Positions 42,881 to 53,640 of a stretch of 64,000 bases of DNA are shown here, piece by piece. The stretch's first letter is position 1, and each line of letters begins with the position of its first letter. Under the pieces are notes generated by a model, which was not told where the DNA came from, ran no database searches, and worked only from the letters and a program-made list of their open reading frames with translations. Source of the stretch: Myxocyprinus asiaticus (lineage: Eukaryota; Chordata; Actinopteri; Cypriniformes; Catostomidae); the NCBI RefSeq assembly GCF_019703515.2, contig NC_059356.1, positions 23,626,197 through 23,690,196 of the forward strand, written 5' to 3'. The translations under genes and the position numbers were made by a program.

Positions 42881-43067
42881 CTTCCTAAATTGACGAATGA
42901 TCAAAAAGACCTTCTTGACTCAGATTTTCTTTGGAGGAGCTTGTAGAGGTAATTAAAGCCTTGCCAAAAGGTAAGGCACCAGGGCCAGATGGTTTTTCAA
43001 AACCTTTTTAGATCTTATGTCACAGAACTGGCTCCAATTATGTTAGTAGTTTACACAGTCATTAAAG
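42881..43067 (+). pseudogene. LINE RT start fragment
   Basis: Translation gives LTNDQKDLLDSDF, then a slip, then IKALPKGKAPGPDG with the KAPGPDG turn at the start of the RT fingers, and VTELAPIML. It ends at the hAT element. Confidence 0.75.
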
Positions 43068-43977
43068 CAGTGGTTCTCAAAGTGTGGGGGCACGCCCTGT
43101 AGGGGGGCGTGGAGGTATTGCGGGGGGGTGCGGAAGACTGACCCATCCTCAAATCTCATTCACTTTCACACATTCAACAAAAATAGTGAAAATACACATA
43201 AGAACCGATGTGAGCTATTTCTTTTTCTTTGCCTTTTCTCCTGACTTGTTTAAGCTTTCGCCTGGCACCATAGCACATCCTGTGCACGCAGCTCTTGACA
43301 GCCCAAAGCGTTGATATCAGGTGCGCTCATGTAAACAAAGTGTGCTTTCGGAGCTTGGACAGCCACAAACACAATCCTCTCTTCCCTGAATCTTGTGTTT
43401 CACGGATGAAAAAAGTAATACTGATTTTGAACGACGAGGGTGAGTAAATGATGGTGGAAAGTTCTGTTTTTATTCAAGTTTATCAGTATCGTTAATCAGG
43501 TGCAAATTATCTTTCAGAGGTCCTGACCACTACCGAAATGGTGCGTAGAAAGCGCCATCACGTGATACTTATTACTTTTTTCAGCACTGTCTAGGATGCA
43601 ACACAGTCAATTATTATTGCTGGATGAGGATTTAAAAAAAACATTTATAGAGACTACTAAAGCTTATTTCCATTAATAGATATGAATCCTTGCAATTATC
43701 AGTTTTTTTATTAAAAAATAACTATTCTAGAGTAAAATAGTCCCAATGAGATATAACATTTTCTGGTAGTTAAATGTGGATGAATGGCGAATTCGGTTTT
43801 CTGAGCGGCCAAGTGCTCCCTGGAGTGAAGTGTAACTTTTCATTCAGTTTTCATTGTTTTTAAATAAAACCTTTTTTGTCAAATGAAGATGAAAGAAAAT
43901 GTAGTTTAATCTTTTAAAAACTAAATTATTTTCGATTGGGGGGGGGGGGCGTGACCCAAAAAAATTGAGAACCACAG
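43068..43977. mobile_element. hAT-type non-autonomous element
   Basis: Ends CAGTGGTTCTCAAAGTG and AAAATTGAGAACCACAG form the inverted repeats CASTGGTTCTCAA, the classic CAGNGGTT type. The element is 910 bp, non-coding and has a G-run (43937-43949). Flanking octamers (CATTAAAG and GGCTTGCG) do not match, so the target duplication has been lost or the ends have eroded. Interior phrases such as GCCTTTTCTCCTGACTTG and TCAGAGGTCCTGACC also occur in the element at 53641-55045. Confidence 0.8.
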
Positions 43978-44600
43978 GGCTTGCGCCAACCATGACGCAA
44001 GCCCTGATCAGTCTCATTCTTAAAAAAAATATATAAAGACCCAAATGAATGTAAAAGTTATCGTCCAATTTCCCTAAACCATTTAGATCTAAAATTCTGG
44101 CTAATCGATTAAACAGAGTAATTACATCTCTTATACATACAGATCAAGTGGGGTTTATTCGTGGTCGTAGTTCTGATAATATTACACATTTATAAATATT
44201 ATGCAGTCAGTAGTGAATGATCAGACACCGATCGCTGCCATCTCACTTGATATAAACAACCATCAGCAGCAGTGCAAACTAATGGATTAATTTCAGATTA
44301 TTTCTGTCTTAAAAATTATTGTTCTGTCTTTCCCTGGAACCATTAGCAGCCGCAATAAGAAAAAAGGATGATTTTCCGGGTATTGTAGCAGGAGTTATGG
44401 TGCACAAACTTTTATTCTACGCAGATGACATATTATTTGTCTCCGACCTTAAAAGATCTATGCCTAGCCTTCATAGAATTATTAATTCTGTCTCCAAATT
44501 TTCAGGATACAGGGTGAATTAGTCTAAATCGGAAGCTCTTGCTCTGACAGCGTATTCCCCCACCACAGCTTTCCAACATGCCTTTTTTCAATGGTAAACA
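43978..44600 (+). pseudogene. LINE RT middle part with YADD
   Basis: Pieces in order are SLILKK, SYRPISLN, KILANRLNRVITSLIHTDQ, VGFIRGRSSDNI, AAISLDIN, and then FCLSLEPLAAAIRKKDDFPG with KLLFYADDILFVSD and INSVSKFSGYRVN. The YADD metal-binding box is intact. The stop after YRVN replaces a Trp. Text between AISLDIN and FCLSLEP is deleted, so motif A is incomplete. Confidence 0.85.
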
Positions 44601-44624
44601 GATTTTAATCATTGGTAAATAGTA

Positions 44625-46650
44625 ATTTAAACATCTCATTCTCTCTGTCTTTTTTCTTTTCTCTTTTTCTGTATCATTATTTCTGTATCAACAAACTAGG
44701 TCATGGCTTTAGACGTTAGTTTACATATGTGTGTGGTACATGTGTGTATCCTTTGTGTGCACATGCTCCTCTAGTACCTGCATTTCAATAATTCTGTGTC
44801 CCACTTTACTGTATGACAAGAGTATTACATAACCCAGCAGATTTATGCAATCATAACGCAATTGAAAAAAGCTGACAAAGATATTCCACCTGGGCCCGGA
44901 GAACTGCTTTCACATGGCAACCTCAATTTTACATCTAAGCAACATAATAGCTTGCCAAACAACTCACTGTCCATTCTTTGCTATCCTGCAGCTATATATG
45001 TGCTACTGCTGCTCTTTCTCATATCTTTAGCTATCTCAGTATGTTATGTAGTATGGAGCTAAAATGTTTGTGGCTAGAGTCCATGCTGAAAGGTTCAAAA
45101 CCTTGGACAGGGTAAAGTCATTTTTGGATTCCTGTTGGACTTCATCCTTACTGAGTCCCGTGGACATCACGGGTGTAATGTTCATTATACAATAATGATT
45201 GTAAAATGTTGTGAAAGTGGTTATAACGGCCTAACAGTTGATTGTTTTTAAAATTATAGCCATCAGCTGTTAAGTGTGAGGTTTAGTGAGGTTTCAGCTT
45301 CAGAATCTGCATACATTCAAGTAAACTGAATAAATATTGTGTAAAATAAAATTTCATTTAATTACTGAAATTTTGTGTACATCTCTGGTGTATACTGACA
45401 GTATTCTATAAATGGTTTATAAATTGCCATTACATTATCCGCCAGCCAGCTCTCTAGATATTGCCATAGGCCTACTGACATAAGAGGCTATTTGGAATGT
45501 ATGTGTGTGCAGGGAATGTGTACGGGCAATCCATTTACCAAGTGATTCTGGGAAGCTGGTTATCACAATGACGCGAGCTAAGTTTTTATAGAGTTGTATG
45601 GATTTAATTATTATCTGCAATTACTACAGGGATTATTTGAAAACAAATCCTCTCTAATTCACATTAAACACCTGCTATCTTAATTGGTTTAAGATGACAA
45701 GCATGCCTGTATACTCCAATCCCTCAGCATGGCACATTACCATGCATACAGTTCAGGGAACCTCAATCTCCACTGTGGCATGGGGCCACAATATAAACAT
45801 ATTTGCATTCAAATGCCACAGGCTGAAATGACACCCATTCACACTTAGGGCTCAGACTGTGACTCTAATTCTTGGGCTTTCTGATAGTGTCAGCAGCAGT
45901 TGGTTCTCCAATCTGAAGCATGAAAATGTAGCTGTGAGATATTTTGGGGGCTTAATCCAGATTCTGTCTCTGTGTTCCACTGAGTCTGCTGAATAATGAA
46001 TGAGACAAGAATCCAGACCAAGTATGCCAGCATCCACTTATCAGGAATGACTGGGAATACTAACTAATATCAACATGTCCAGAGACTAAAGTGTCAAAGC
46101 ACAAGACCGTGTCATTGCATGTGTCTGTGTTTGAAATTAAGAGTGCTTGTGAGTAACATAAATTAGACCTAAACACAATCATTCATGAGACATAAGACAT
46201 TAATGAGCACCGCAATGTTGAGATTATATGATCAGACAAAAATTGCTTGCTTTATCTCAATAATCCCATGTTATCAGATGCTTTCAACAGCAGAATACAT
46301 TTAATCAAGGCTGACTGCGAACAACACATTTTTACAAAAACATCGATATCAGAGAATTTCAGTTGTTGCATGATGCTGCATCTATGCTTTTAGGTGTTAG
46401 CAAATGTAAAAACAAATTTTACTCAGTGTACCTCAGCTCAACCAGGTTTCTAATATCTTAGACAAGGTAGGCAAACAGCTCTGCCCAGGAGTGCATTTCC
46501 CGTACAAGACATAAATCACTGCTTAACCACCATAGTTCATCATTGGAGAAATTAATTTGCTAGTCACGACTGTTTCTCACACATCCATCATTCAAACCAT
46601 GTTGGTTCAACAATATAGAGCTGACATTAATGACGTTATGCAGGGGGTGG
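44625..46650. other. low-repeat sequence, no gene recognised
   Basis: About 2 kb with no obvious repeats and balanced composition, especially 45440-46640. It could hold conserved non-coding sequence. I saw no exon-like stretch with splice sites. Confidence 0.35.
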
Positions 46651-46699
46651 AGTAATAACTTCTGCGGATATCAATTTCTAATAGCTCATTAACACATAC

Positions 46700-47085
46700 A
46701 CCAGAAAGCCGTTTAATGCACAAAAGCTGCTAAAGACACAAAAGCAGGGTTCCCCCGAAGCACTTGAGCACATACTGTACGTACATGTGTAAATAAATAA
46801 ACGCCACTTTTTCATTAACATAAACTCGAAAAAGCCTTGTTCTCCGACAAAAACCCTATGTGATAAAGCACTTTCTCCAAACAGCCTTTAATAAACCCTT
46901 CAACGGCTGCATTTACATTTACATGAGGTTTCAGAAAGGCGCTTTATGCAAAACCCTGGAAAAAGCAGTTTTCTTAAATGCATGTAAACATGATCAAAGT
47001 GTTAACAGAATAAAATATATATATGAAATGAAAGAAACAGAAGCCTCAGTGAAGTCAAATGATGTCCACATAGCAAACTAACAAG
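46700..47085. repeat. dispersed repeat, unknown class
   Basis: Phrases such as AAAACCCTGGAAAAAGCAG and GTTTTCTTAAATGCATG (about 46949-46985) resemble those at about 3760-3830. The order and spacing are the same, so the two sites share an element. Confidence 0.4.
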
Positions 47086-47224
47086 AAACTATGCTTCTAA
47101 CCACAGGTAAAGAACTGTAGTTCCAATCACTCAAGATTTCAATGCTGTTTGGGAATGTTCATTGAAACTACAGTTTTGGGAAACACCAAATCATTGAACT
47201 ACGTTGGTAACGATGGAATTTTCG

Positions 47225-47415
47225 ACCATAGTTGGCTGATAATGCTTTTGGGAAACACACCCCAGGCTGACTAACCAGGCCAACCATGGCCCCACTAGTT
47301 GGAATTCCAGCTAATTAACCACCTAAACCAGCTTGGACCAGCTAATGATGAGCCTCAACCAGCTAGAAACCATGTAAAACCAGCTATCATCAAAGGCTTA
47401 TTTTAACCGGATTTC
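47225..47415. repeat. ACCAGCT-rich dispersed repeat
   Basis: The words AACCAGCTTGGACCAGCTA, CAACCAGCTAG and AAACCAGCTATC form an irregular short-period array. Similar ACCAGCT-rich repeats are common in fish genomes. Confidence 0.5.
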
Positions 47416-47538
47416 CCCACAGGATAAATATGAGGAGAGGAATAACAAGTGTAAATATAGATATACTTTTGCCAGGTTCTCCAAATACCCCATCTATATA
47501 TTTGACATCCTTTTAAGGTCAACATGAAATCCAAATTT

Positions 47539-47861
47539 GGTAACACTTTACAATAAAGTGCCATTTGTTAACATCAGTCAATGCATTAGGTATCATTAAC
47601 TAACAATGAACAATATATTTATTACAGCATTTATTAAGCTTTTTCACTGTTAGCTAAATTTTTTTTTACAAAAGTTCTTTGTTAATGTTAGTTCATATTG
47701 CATTAACTAATGTTAACAAATACAACTTTTGATTTTAAAAATGCATTAGTTAATGTCGTAATTAACGTTAACAAATATTAATAAATGTTGTAAAAGTGTT
47801 GCTCATTGTTAATTCATGTTAACTACTGTTAACAAATGGCACTTTATTCTACAGTGTTACC
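47539..47861. mobile_element. MITE with GGTAACACTTTACAATAAAG ends
   Basis: This second copy of the family at 13048-13394 has the inverted ends GGTAACACTTTACAATAA and TTATTCTACAGTGTTACC. The flanking octamers CCAAATTT (47531-47538) and CCAAACTT (47861-47868) differ at one base, which fits an 8-bp target duplication sharing a base with the end. Confidence 0.8.
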
Positions 47862-47897
47862 CAAACTTCAGTGGGGTTTATTTTCTTAATACTTGTA

Positions 47898-48959
47898 CGC
47901 TGGCAGCCAAAAGTTTGGAATAATGTACAGATTTTGCTGTTTCGGAAGGAAATTGGTACTTTAATTCACCAAAGTGGCATTCAACTGATCACAAAGTATA
48001 GTCAGGACATTACTGATGTAAAAAACAGCACCATCACTATTTGAAAAAAGTCATTTATGATCAAATCTAAACAGGTCCCATTTCCAGCAGTCATCACTCC
48101 AACACATTATCCTCGAGTAATCATGCTAAATTACTAATTTGGTACTAGAAAATCACTTGCCATTATATCAAACACAGTAGAAAACTATTTGGTTTGTTAA
48201 ATGAAGCTTAACATTGTCTTTGTGTTTGTTTTTGAGTTGCCTCAGTATGCAATAGACTGGCATGTCTTAAGGTCAATATTAGGTCAAAAAGAATGAGATG
48301 TGGAAGGCCCAGATGTACAAATAAATAAGAGGATGAGTACGTCAGAGTCTCTTGTCACCTCGTATGTCCTCAACTGACAGCTTCATTGAATTCTACCCAC
48401 TCAACACCAGTTTCATGTACAACAGTAAAGAGAAGACTCGGGGGTGCAGGCCTTATGAGAAGAATTGCAAAGAAAAAGCCACTTTTGAAACAGAAAAACA
48501 AAAAGGAAAGGTTAGAGTGGGCAAAGAAACACAGATACTGAACAACAGATAATTGGAAAAGAGTGTTATGGATCTTAACCCCATTGAGCTTTTGTGGGAT
48601 CAGCTAGACTGTAAGGTGTGTGAGAAGTGCCCGACAAGACAGCCACATCTATGGCAAGTGCTACAGGAAGCGTGGGGTGAAATGTCACCTGAGTATATGG
48701 ACAAACTGACAGCTAGAATGTCAAGGATCTGCAAAGCTGTCATTGCTGCACATGGACGATTTTTTGATGAGAACTCTTTAAAAGTAGTTTAAGAAGTTCT
48801 GAAAAAAAAAAAATTCAAATTGTAATAGTAATTTTTCACTTTATTAATGTCCTGACTATATATTGTGATCAGTTGAATGCCACTTTGATGAATAAAAGTA
48901 CCAATTTCTTTCCATAAGAGCAACATCTGTACATTATTCCAAACTTTTGGCCACCAGTG
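47898..48959 (+). mobile_element. internally deleted Tc1-like element (1062 bp)
   Basis: TA flanks both ends (47896-47897, 48960-48961). The terminal inverted repeats of about 117 bp share AAAAGTTTGGAATAATG, GAAATTGGTACTTT and GTGGCATTCAACTGATCACA. The interior keeps the front and back of a transposase gene but not its middle. This is a different Tc1 family from the one at 19109. Confidence 0.88.
48255..48792 (+). pseudogene. Tc1-like transposase lacking the catalytic core
   Basis: Up to about 48560 the translation, with slips, reads RCGRPRC, ASLNSTHSTPVS, TVKRRLGGAGLMRRIAKKKP and LEWAKKHRY, which are the second helix-turn-helix and linker. After KRVLW it jumps to MDLNPIELLWDQLDCKV, then LWQVLQEAWGEMSPEYMDKL and ICKAVIAAHGRFFDE to a stop at 48790-48792. 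The jump skips about 120 residues, including the first two catalytic Asp. The last catalytic Glu (in PIELLW) is retained. Confidence 0.85.
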
Positions 48960-48964
48960 TATCT

Positions 48965-49595
48965 GGAGGTATTATTCATGATTCATCAGTATACACTATT
49001 CCACAGATTTTTTAGTTTTTGTTTTTGTAATCTATCATCAAAATATAATACCTGCTCTGCCACTGAAATTACTTTCCTTTTGGCTGTCGTCACCATGCCC
49101 TCTTTTTTTTCAGCTCCTCTTCTTCATCTGCCTGGCTCCATTATGGTACGTTGCACCCAATTTTTTATGATTCAGTCAATACAGATGGAATCAAATTAAG
49201 CCTTGTACTCACTTTTTCACTCAAAAATACGGCACATTAGAAATAAAATGGGTAGCAAATGTTGTTTCATGTTGACTTCATGTTGAGCATATTTGCAACA
49301 CTTAAAGCAATTAAAACATTTCTACTGTTCACTAAATATGGGTAAAAAAATACGTTCAACAGCAGCTCACACTGTATCATAGCAACACGTTTGGCAGCAA
49401 AGTATTTATAATTTGAATTTCTCAACATGCCAAAGGTCAAACAACATGGTCAATGCCTACTGACACCATTGATGTTCTGAATCAAATTTAGCAATCTAGA
49501 AAATAGAATTCCCAGCATGCTAAGTTATTGAAAATAGCAACAATCTTGTAAAAAAAAAAAAAAAAGTTTTTTCAGAATTTTGCAAATGTAACAAG
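48965..49595. other. no gene recognised
   Basis: AT-rich sequence with an A-run at 49550-49565. The short open frames lack family features. Confidence 0.4.
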
Positions 49596-49598
49596 CCT

Positions 49599-50365
49599 AA
49601 GCCTCGTTCACATTGTCAGTGACCTTGATGCTGGATGTCGCTAGTCTCTGTACTTTGTGTCGCTTGTGACCGTTCCTACTTCTGTCGCACTAATGTCGGC
49701 TGCACAGCTAGCAATTGCTTTTTGGAATCTGAACACATATGAGGTATATTGACAGTAAAACTAAAATATCATTTGACAAAGGAATATTTGTTTTGCCTCT
49801 AAAAATTAACATCATATCACAAACAATCTATAAATGTATGAATCAAACTCATTTACAATGCCGCCAATTTCTGGTACGTACGACATCCAATTTGTTAAGA
49901 AATCCGTTTACATGCCAAAAAAAATGTGCACTCTTGAGGGGAAAGTGTTTTTTACATAAACTGCAGCAGTGTTCAATGCATCATATAATTAGCACGATGA
50001 ACGATCTATTAACATATAATTAAATTCACACAGAATGCAGACAATTTCTGACATGTTTTTCCAAGCATAATTTTTTTTAATTTTCCATGTATGTGGTTAC
50101 AGACAAACGATATAGAAAAGTGAAATCAATGAGAACATTAACTTCTCCTCTGTCTTGCCTATAGCAGATTCTCACAGGAGACGGATGACGTGTGCTTCAC
50201 TCCCTTTGGTACTGCATAAAGTAAAACTTCTCTCAACTTTGTCGCATCTCTTGACACGCCCACACCCTGACGCCAATGGTCACTCGTGTAGATGGAAGTC
50301 GCCAGATCTCACTGAAAAACTGTCACTTTGTGACTGCAAGTTGCTGGCAATGTGAACGGGACTTC
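49599..50365. mobile_element. MITE with CGTTCACATTG ends
   Basis: GCCTCGTTCACATTGTCAG on the left and CTGGCAATGTGAACGGGACT on the right are inverted partners. The left end with TGTCGCTAGTCTCTG recurs at about 61549-61650. It is non-coding and about 767 bp long. Confidence 0.7.
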
Positions 50366-50369
50366 AGTG

Positions 50370-50835
50370 GTCAATAATCTTTAAAAGTTATTCACACAAC
50401 AGAGTCCATTCAGTAAATCACAGTTAAATATTCCAAATGACTGTCAACAGAGTCTAATGAAACTTTAGGGAGTGCTCTGACTGAGATTAACATACTGAGG
50501 TTTCAGCCATCTAGCCTTCTGGGAAGTCTTTCATAAAGGTCAAAGCAACTGTGAGGTAGGCTTATAAATATGCATTTTCAAGTACAGTACTTAAGGGTCA
50601 GTGAGGTGTATCAATGATTAGGTCTCAAAGGGTTAAAAGAGGGAACCAATGGGCTTTCAATAACTATCCATTCAGAGCCCAGAATGGGAAAAGGAAGGGT
50701 AAGGGCACCAAACTAGTCACTACCAGATCTTCAGTTCAGAGCTGCATGAGGCCACCACAGGACACAAGATGCAGCCAAAAATAACTGGTATGAGAATCCT
50801 TCCATCTTATCTCTCTCCTTTTGAAAAAAATCTGT
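50370..50835. other. no gene recognised
   Basis: Unique-looking sequence without exon-like features. Confidence 0.35.
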
Positions 50836-50837
50836 TT

Positions 50838-51250
50838 CTGGGATGCACTTTATTTTATAGTACATGTACTTTCAGTATACTTACAGTGTACTTACCCAAG
50901 AAAGTACTGAGTAACATTAGGTAACAAGACATGTAATTAATATGGGTTAAGGTTAGTGTTGGGGTTAGGTTTAGGGTTAGTACCTAGTAATTACTGTAGT
51001 TGTTGTAATTATATAGCATGTAAATGTAGAACAGTACTGTAAAATAAAGAGCTACCAGACCGATTTATACTTCTGCGTCAAACCTACAGTGCAGGCATCA
51101 CGTAACTATGGTGTTTATGGCGTAGCCTACGCCGTAAACTGACGTGCACCTCTTCAAAGATGTAACTGCGTCGTGTAAATGCAGACCACACAGCTGTGAC
51201 TGGTCCGCTTTGTAATCATAGACCATCCCCCAGGATAACAAACAAGATAT
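50838..51250. repeat. two dispersed repeat remnants
   Basis: From 50838 to 51050 the phrases CACTTTATTTTATAGTAC and CTGTAAAATAAAGAGCTACC are loosely inverted, with GGTTAGTGTTGGGGTTAGG between them, as in a MITE. From 51058 to 51200 the words CTTCTGCGTCAAACC and GGCGTAGCCTACGCCGTA mark another dispersed element. Confidence 0.45.
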
Positions 51251-51254
51251 CTGA

Positions 51255-52420
51255 GGAATTTTCTCCAAGATTATTATCCATGCTTCTGAGGGACATTGCA
51301 CCAATAACATAAAACTCCACAGTAAGATTTTTTCCTACCTTCAAATGCACCTGTCCTTTAAGCTGAAAAACAAAAATGCCATACCATCAGAAAACTTTGT
51401 TGTTTAGAGTGTTCTAACAAAAGGCCTATTAGATGGTGATGCATTAAAGGAATGGCTGCAGAGTGTCTCTCAAACCTCAGTGGATTATTGATTTACGGGC
51501 TGAGAACCGCACATTGATTTACGGGCTAAGAACCGCACTCTGTGTTAATGCCTCGGACCACTGACAGCCCCCTGAACAAACAGGGCACAGCGGGAGAGGG
51601 TGAAAGAGGGAGAGACTGAAGGAAGAAGAAGGGAGGAGGAGATGAGTGCTGTCATATACATACAAAAAAGAAAAAGTGGACTTGAGATTGGATTCAAGAC
51701 AACAAAACTAGACTGGAAAAGTGCCCACAGTTTTCTGATGTAACATTTAGAGTGGTGGACTGACGCATTCTGGTCTGTTGCTACCCTTCTCACGTCTGCA
51801 TAAACCGAGGATCAAGCCGCTGTATGAAAAGCATTCCGCTCATCTCACAGCTGGTCTGTTTACCTGCTTGACACACAAACAGATTAATACTCTCTTCCTT
51901 TCTCTGTCTATCTTATCTCATAAACACATGCACACACACACACACAGAGAGTAATGTGCTCTATTTCAGTGTCTCAGCTACAAACAAACGATGTTACTGA
52001 TATTACATTTGGTTTAATATCTTGGGTATTAGAAAATGACATGAATGATTCTTAAAATGCTAAGTTACAGCTGTGGGCTCTGCACTCTTATAATTGTTGT
52101 GGGAGACGCTTGTAAAAATTGGGCGAAAACAGGTTTGACTTCTGTGTCAGCAGTGTGTGATTTGACCTCAAGACCAACAGACTGAACACAAAGTGAATGA
52201 TTAGCTATTGGTGTAAATTTGACCAGCAATGACTCCTTTACTGTCCACCTTTTGGATTTACAAACATAAAGGCTGCAAACATGAAAGGTTAAGTTCCAAA
52301 TTGTTGTAACCAGGGAGTAAAGCATGGGATGTGTTTGAGATCAAAATCAACATATTCTCTTGTTAAAAAGAGTCTGCTTAATTAGCAAGAAACAGCTAAA
52401 TCAATGTACAATAATCTTGA
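51255..52420. other. no gene recognised
   Basis: It contains a duplicated phrase TTGATTTACGGGCT(G/A)AGAACCG at 51488-51535 (two copies, 26 bp apart) and a CA run at 51928-51942. I see no exon. Confidence 0.35.
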
Positions 52421-52425
52421 TGCAA

Positions 52426-52490
52426 CAGACTAAAGCCAGCAAACATGGATTATGACACTATCATAATCCATGTTTGCTGGGTTTAGTCTG
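52426..52490. repeat. near-perfect hairpin, 30-bp stem
   Basis: Arm 52426-52455 starts CAGACTAAAGCCAGCAAAC. Arm 52461-52490 is its reverse complement with one mismatch. The loop is only five bases (CACTA). No poly-T or terminator context is present. It could be a tiny palindromic repeat, a recent snap-back duplication or, less likely, a small-RNA precursor. Confidence 0.85.
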
Positions 52491-52734
52491 CTCTTCAGGT
52501 TTTATGTCACTTTAGGATTTGTTTTGATTCCCACCATTTGTTCTTCTGAAAAAAAAAAAAAAAAAAATGAATCTAACCGAGGATAAATGTGTACTAGATT
52601 CTAATTGGCAAATTGCGCAAACATGTGTTTTCTCTAACAGTATTTTTGTATGTTGACCTAGTTTGAAATCCTTTTAAATTTGAATATTTTTTGTCTATTC
52701 TATACTCTCCAAAGTAAATTTTCACTATCATTTG

Positions 52735-53050
52735 TGGGAGTGGTGTGCAAGAGACAGACAGAGTGGGTGTGGCATCAAGCCTCAGAGAGGCATTTATTTT
52801 AACATAAACATAAAAGTCCAAAAGGGGGTAAATAAAGTGTCCATAGGGGTAGTGTCCAAAACAAAGTGGGGTCTGGCACCTTCACGGTGCAATGAGAGAA
52901 ATGTGAAGGAGGGGAGTGAAAAGAGGATTAGGTCCAGGTACAACGAGTGGGATCAGGCAATGGAACGTGCTCCCCTCCTGGGTCCGGGACGCGAGGGGCA
53001 GCGGCTTTTCTGGAGCGGCCCGACTTCCCTGAGCCACAGCGCATAAGGGG
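52735..53050. repeat. GC-richer dispersed repeat, possibly LTR-like
   Basis: The block from TGGGAGTGGTGTGCAAGAG to CACAGCGCATAAGGGG is clearly richer in G and C than its flanks and contains GGCATTTATTTTAACA, as LTR-type repeats of this genome do (compare 10990). No matching ends or duplication were found. Confidence 0.4.
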
Positions 53051-53640
53051 AATTTCCCCCTACAATGTTCACATGAAACCTATGCCACTGGTTTAATGGG
53101 AGGTTCCACTGTGAAAACTGTCCCACAGTTGTGGCATCATCTCCACCACACCAAAGAATTTTGCTCCTAACATTTTTTTTACTGTACATTACCAAGTCAA
53201 CAAAAGTGAAGAGCATGATTGAGATTATATATGAAACAAGTAATGTTTGAAGAAAACAAAGAGCAGTCTCGAGACCACTTTTTGAAGGTCTTGGTCTCGT
53301 CTCGGAATCAAATGCATTTTTACTCAGTCTTGTCTCAGTCTCAGACAAAGAGGACTCTGGATTTTATTTCAAGACCGGTCACAACTTCGGGGATATCACT
53401 AAATTGCCTGTGCATTGTCTGATTTATTTGTTAACATCATTACTGTGATTGGATGTAAAACTTCCTGTTTCAAATGGAAGCAATAACCTGACTCATTTCT
53501 AATTTGACATTTTTGTTACTGTTAACGGCTATCACCCCTCCCCTTCACACAATCCAACAAAGTGAATGCGGGAGACAGGAGAAGAAACTGTGGTTGTCTG
53601 AGAGATGTCAGCCAAATCTTCTGTAATGCAGTTTGGCTAC

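Larger units (their letters stand above)
40400..44620 (+). mobile_element. Tx1/L1-like LINE with two nested insertions
   Basis: The LINE can be followed in three pieces: 40561-41834 (endonuclease and downstream), 42881-43067 (start of RT) and 43978-44600 (rest of RT). A solo LTR (41835-42880) and an hAT-type element (43068-43977) separate them. The minus-strand copy at 22845-24010 shows the uninterrupted sequence around the first junction. Frameshifts and stops are numerous. The copy is cut off after the YADD region. Confidence 0.88.

Noticed and set aside
43984..44010. Palindrome GGCTTGCG...CGCAAGCC next to the hAT right end as a terminator or transposon end
   Set aside because: The text belongs to the LINE RT frame; the minus LINE copy shares the adjoining sequence, so the short palindrome is probably chance.
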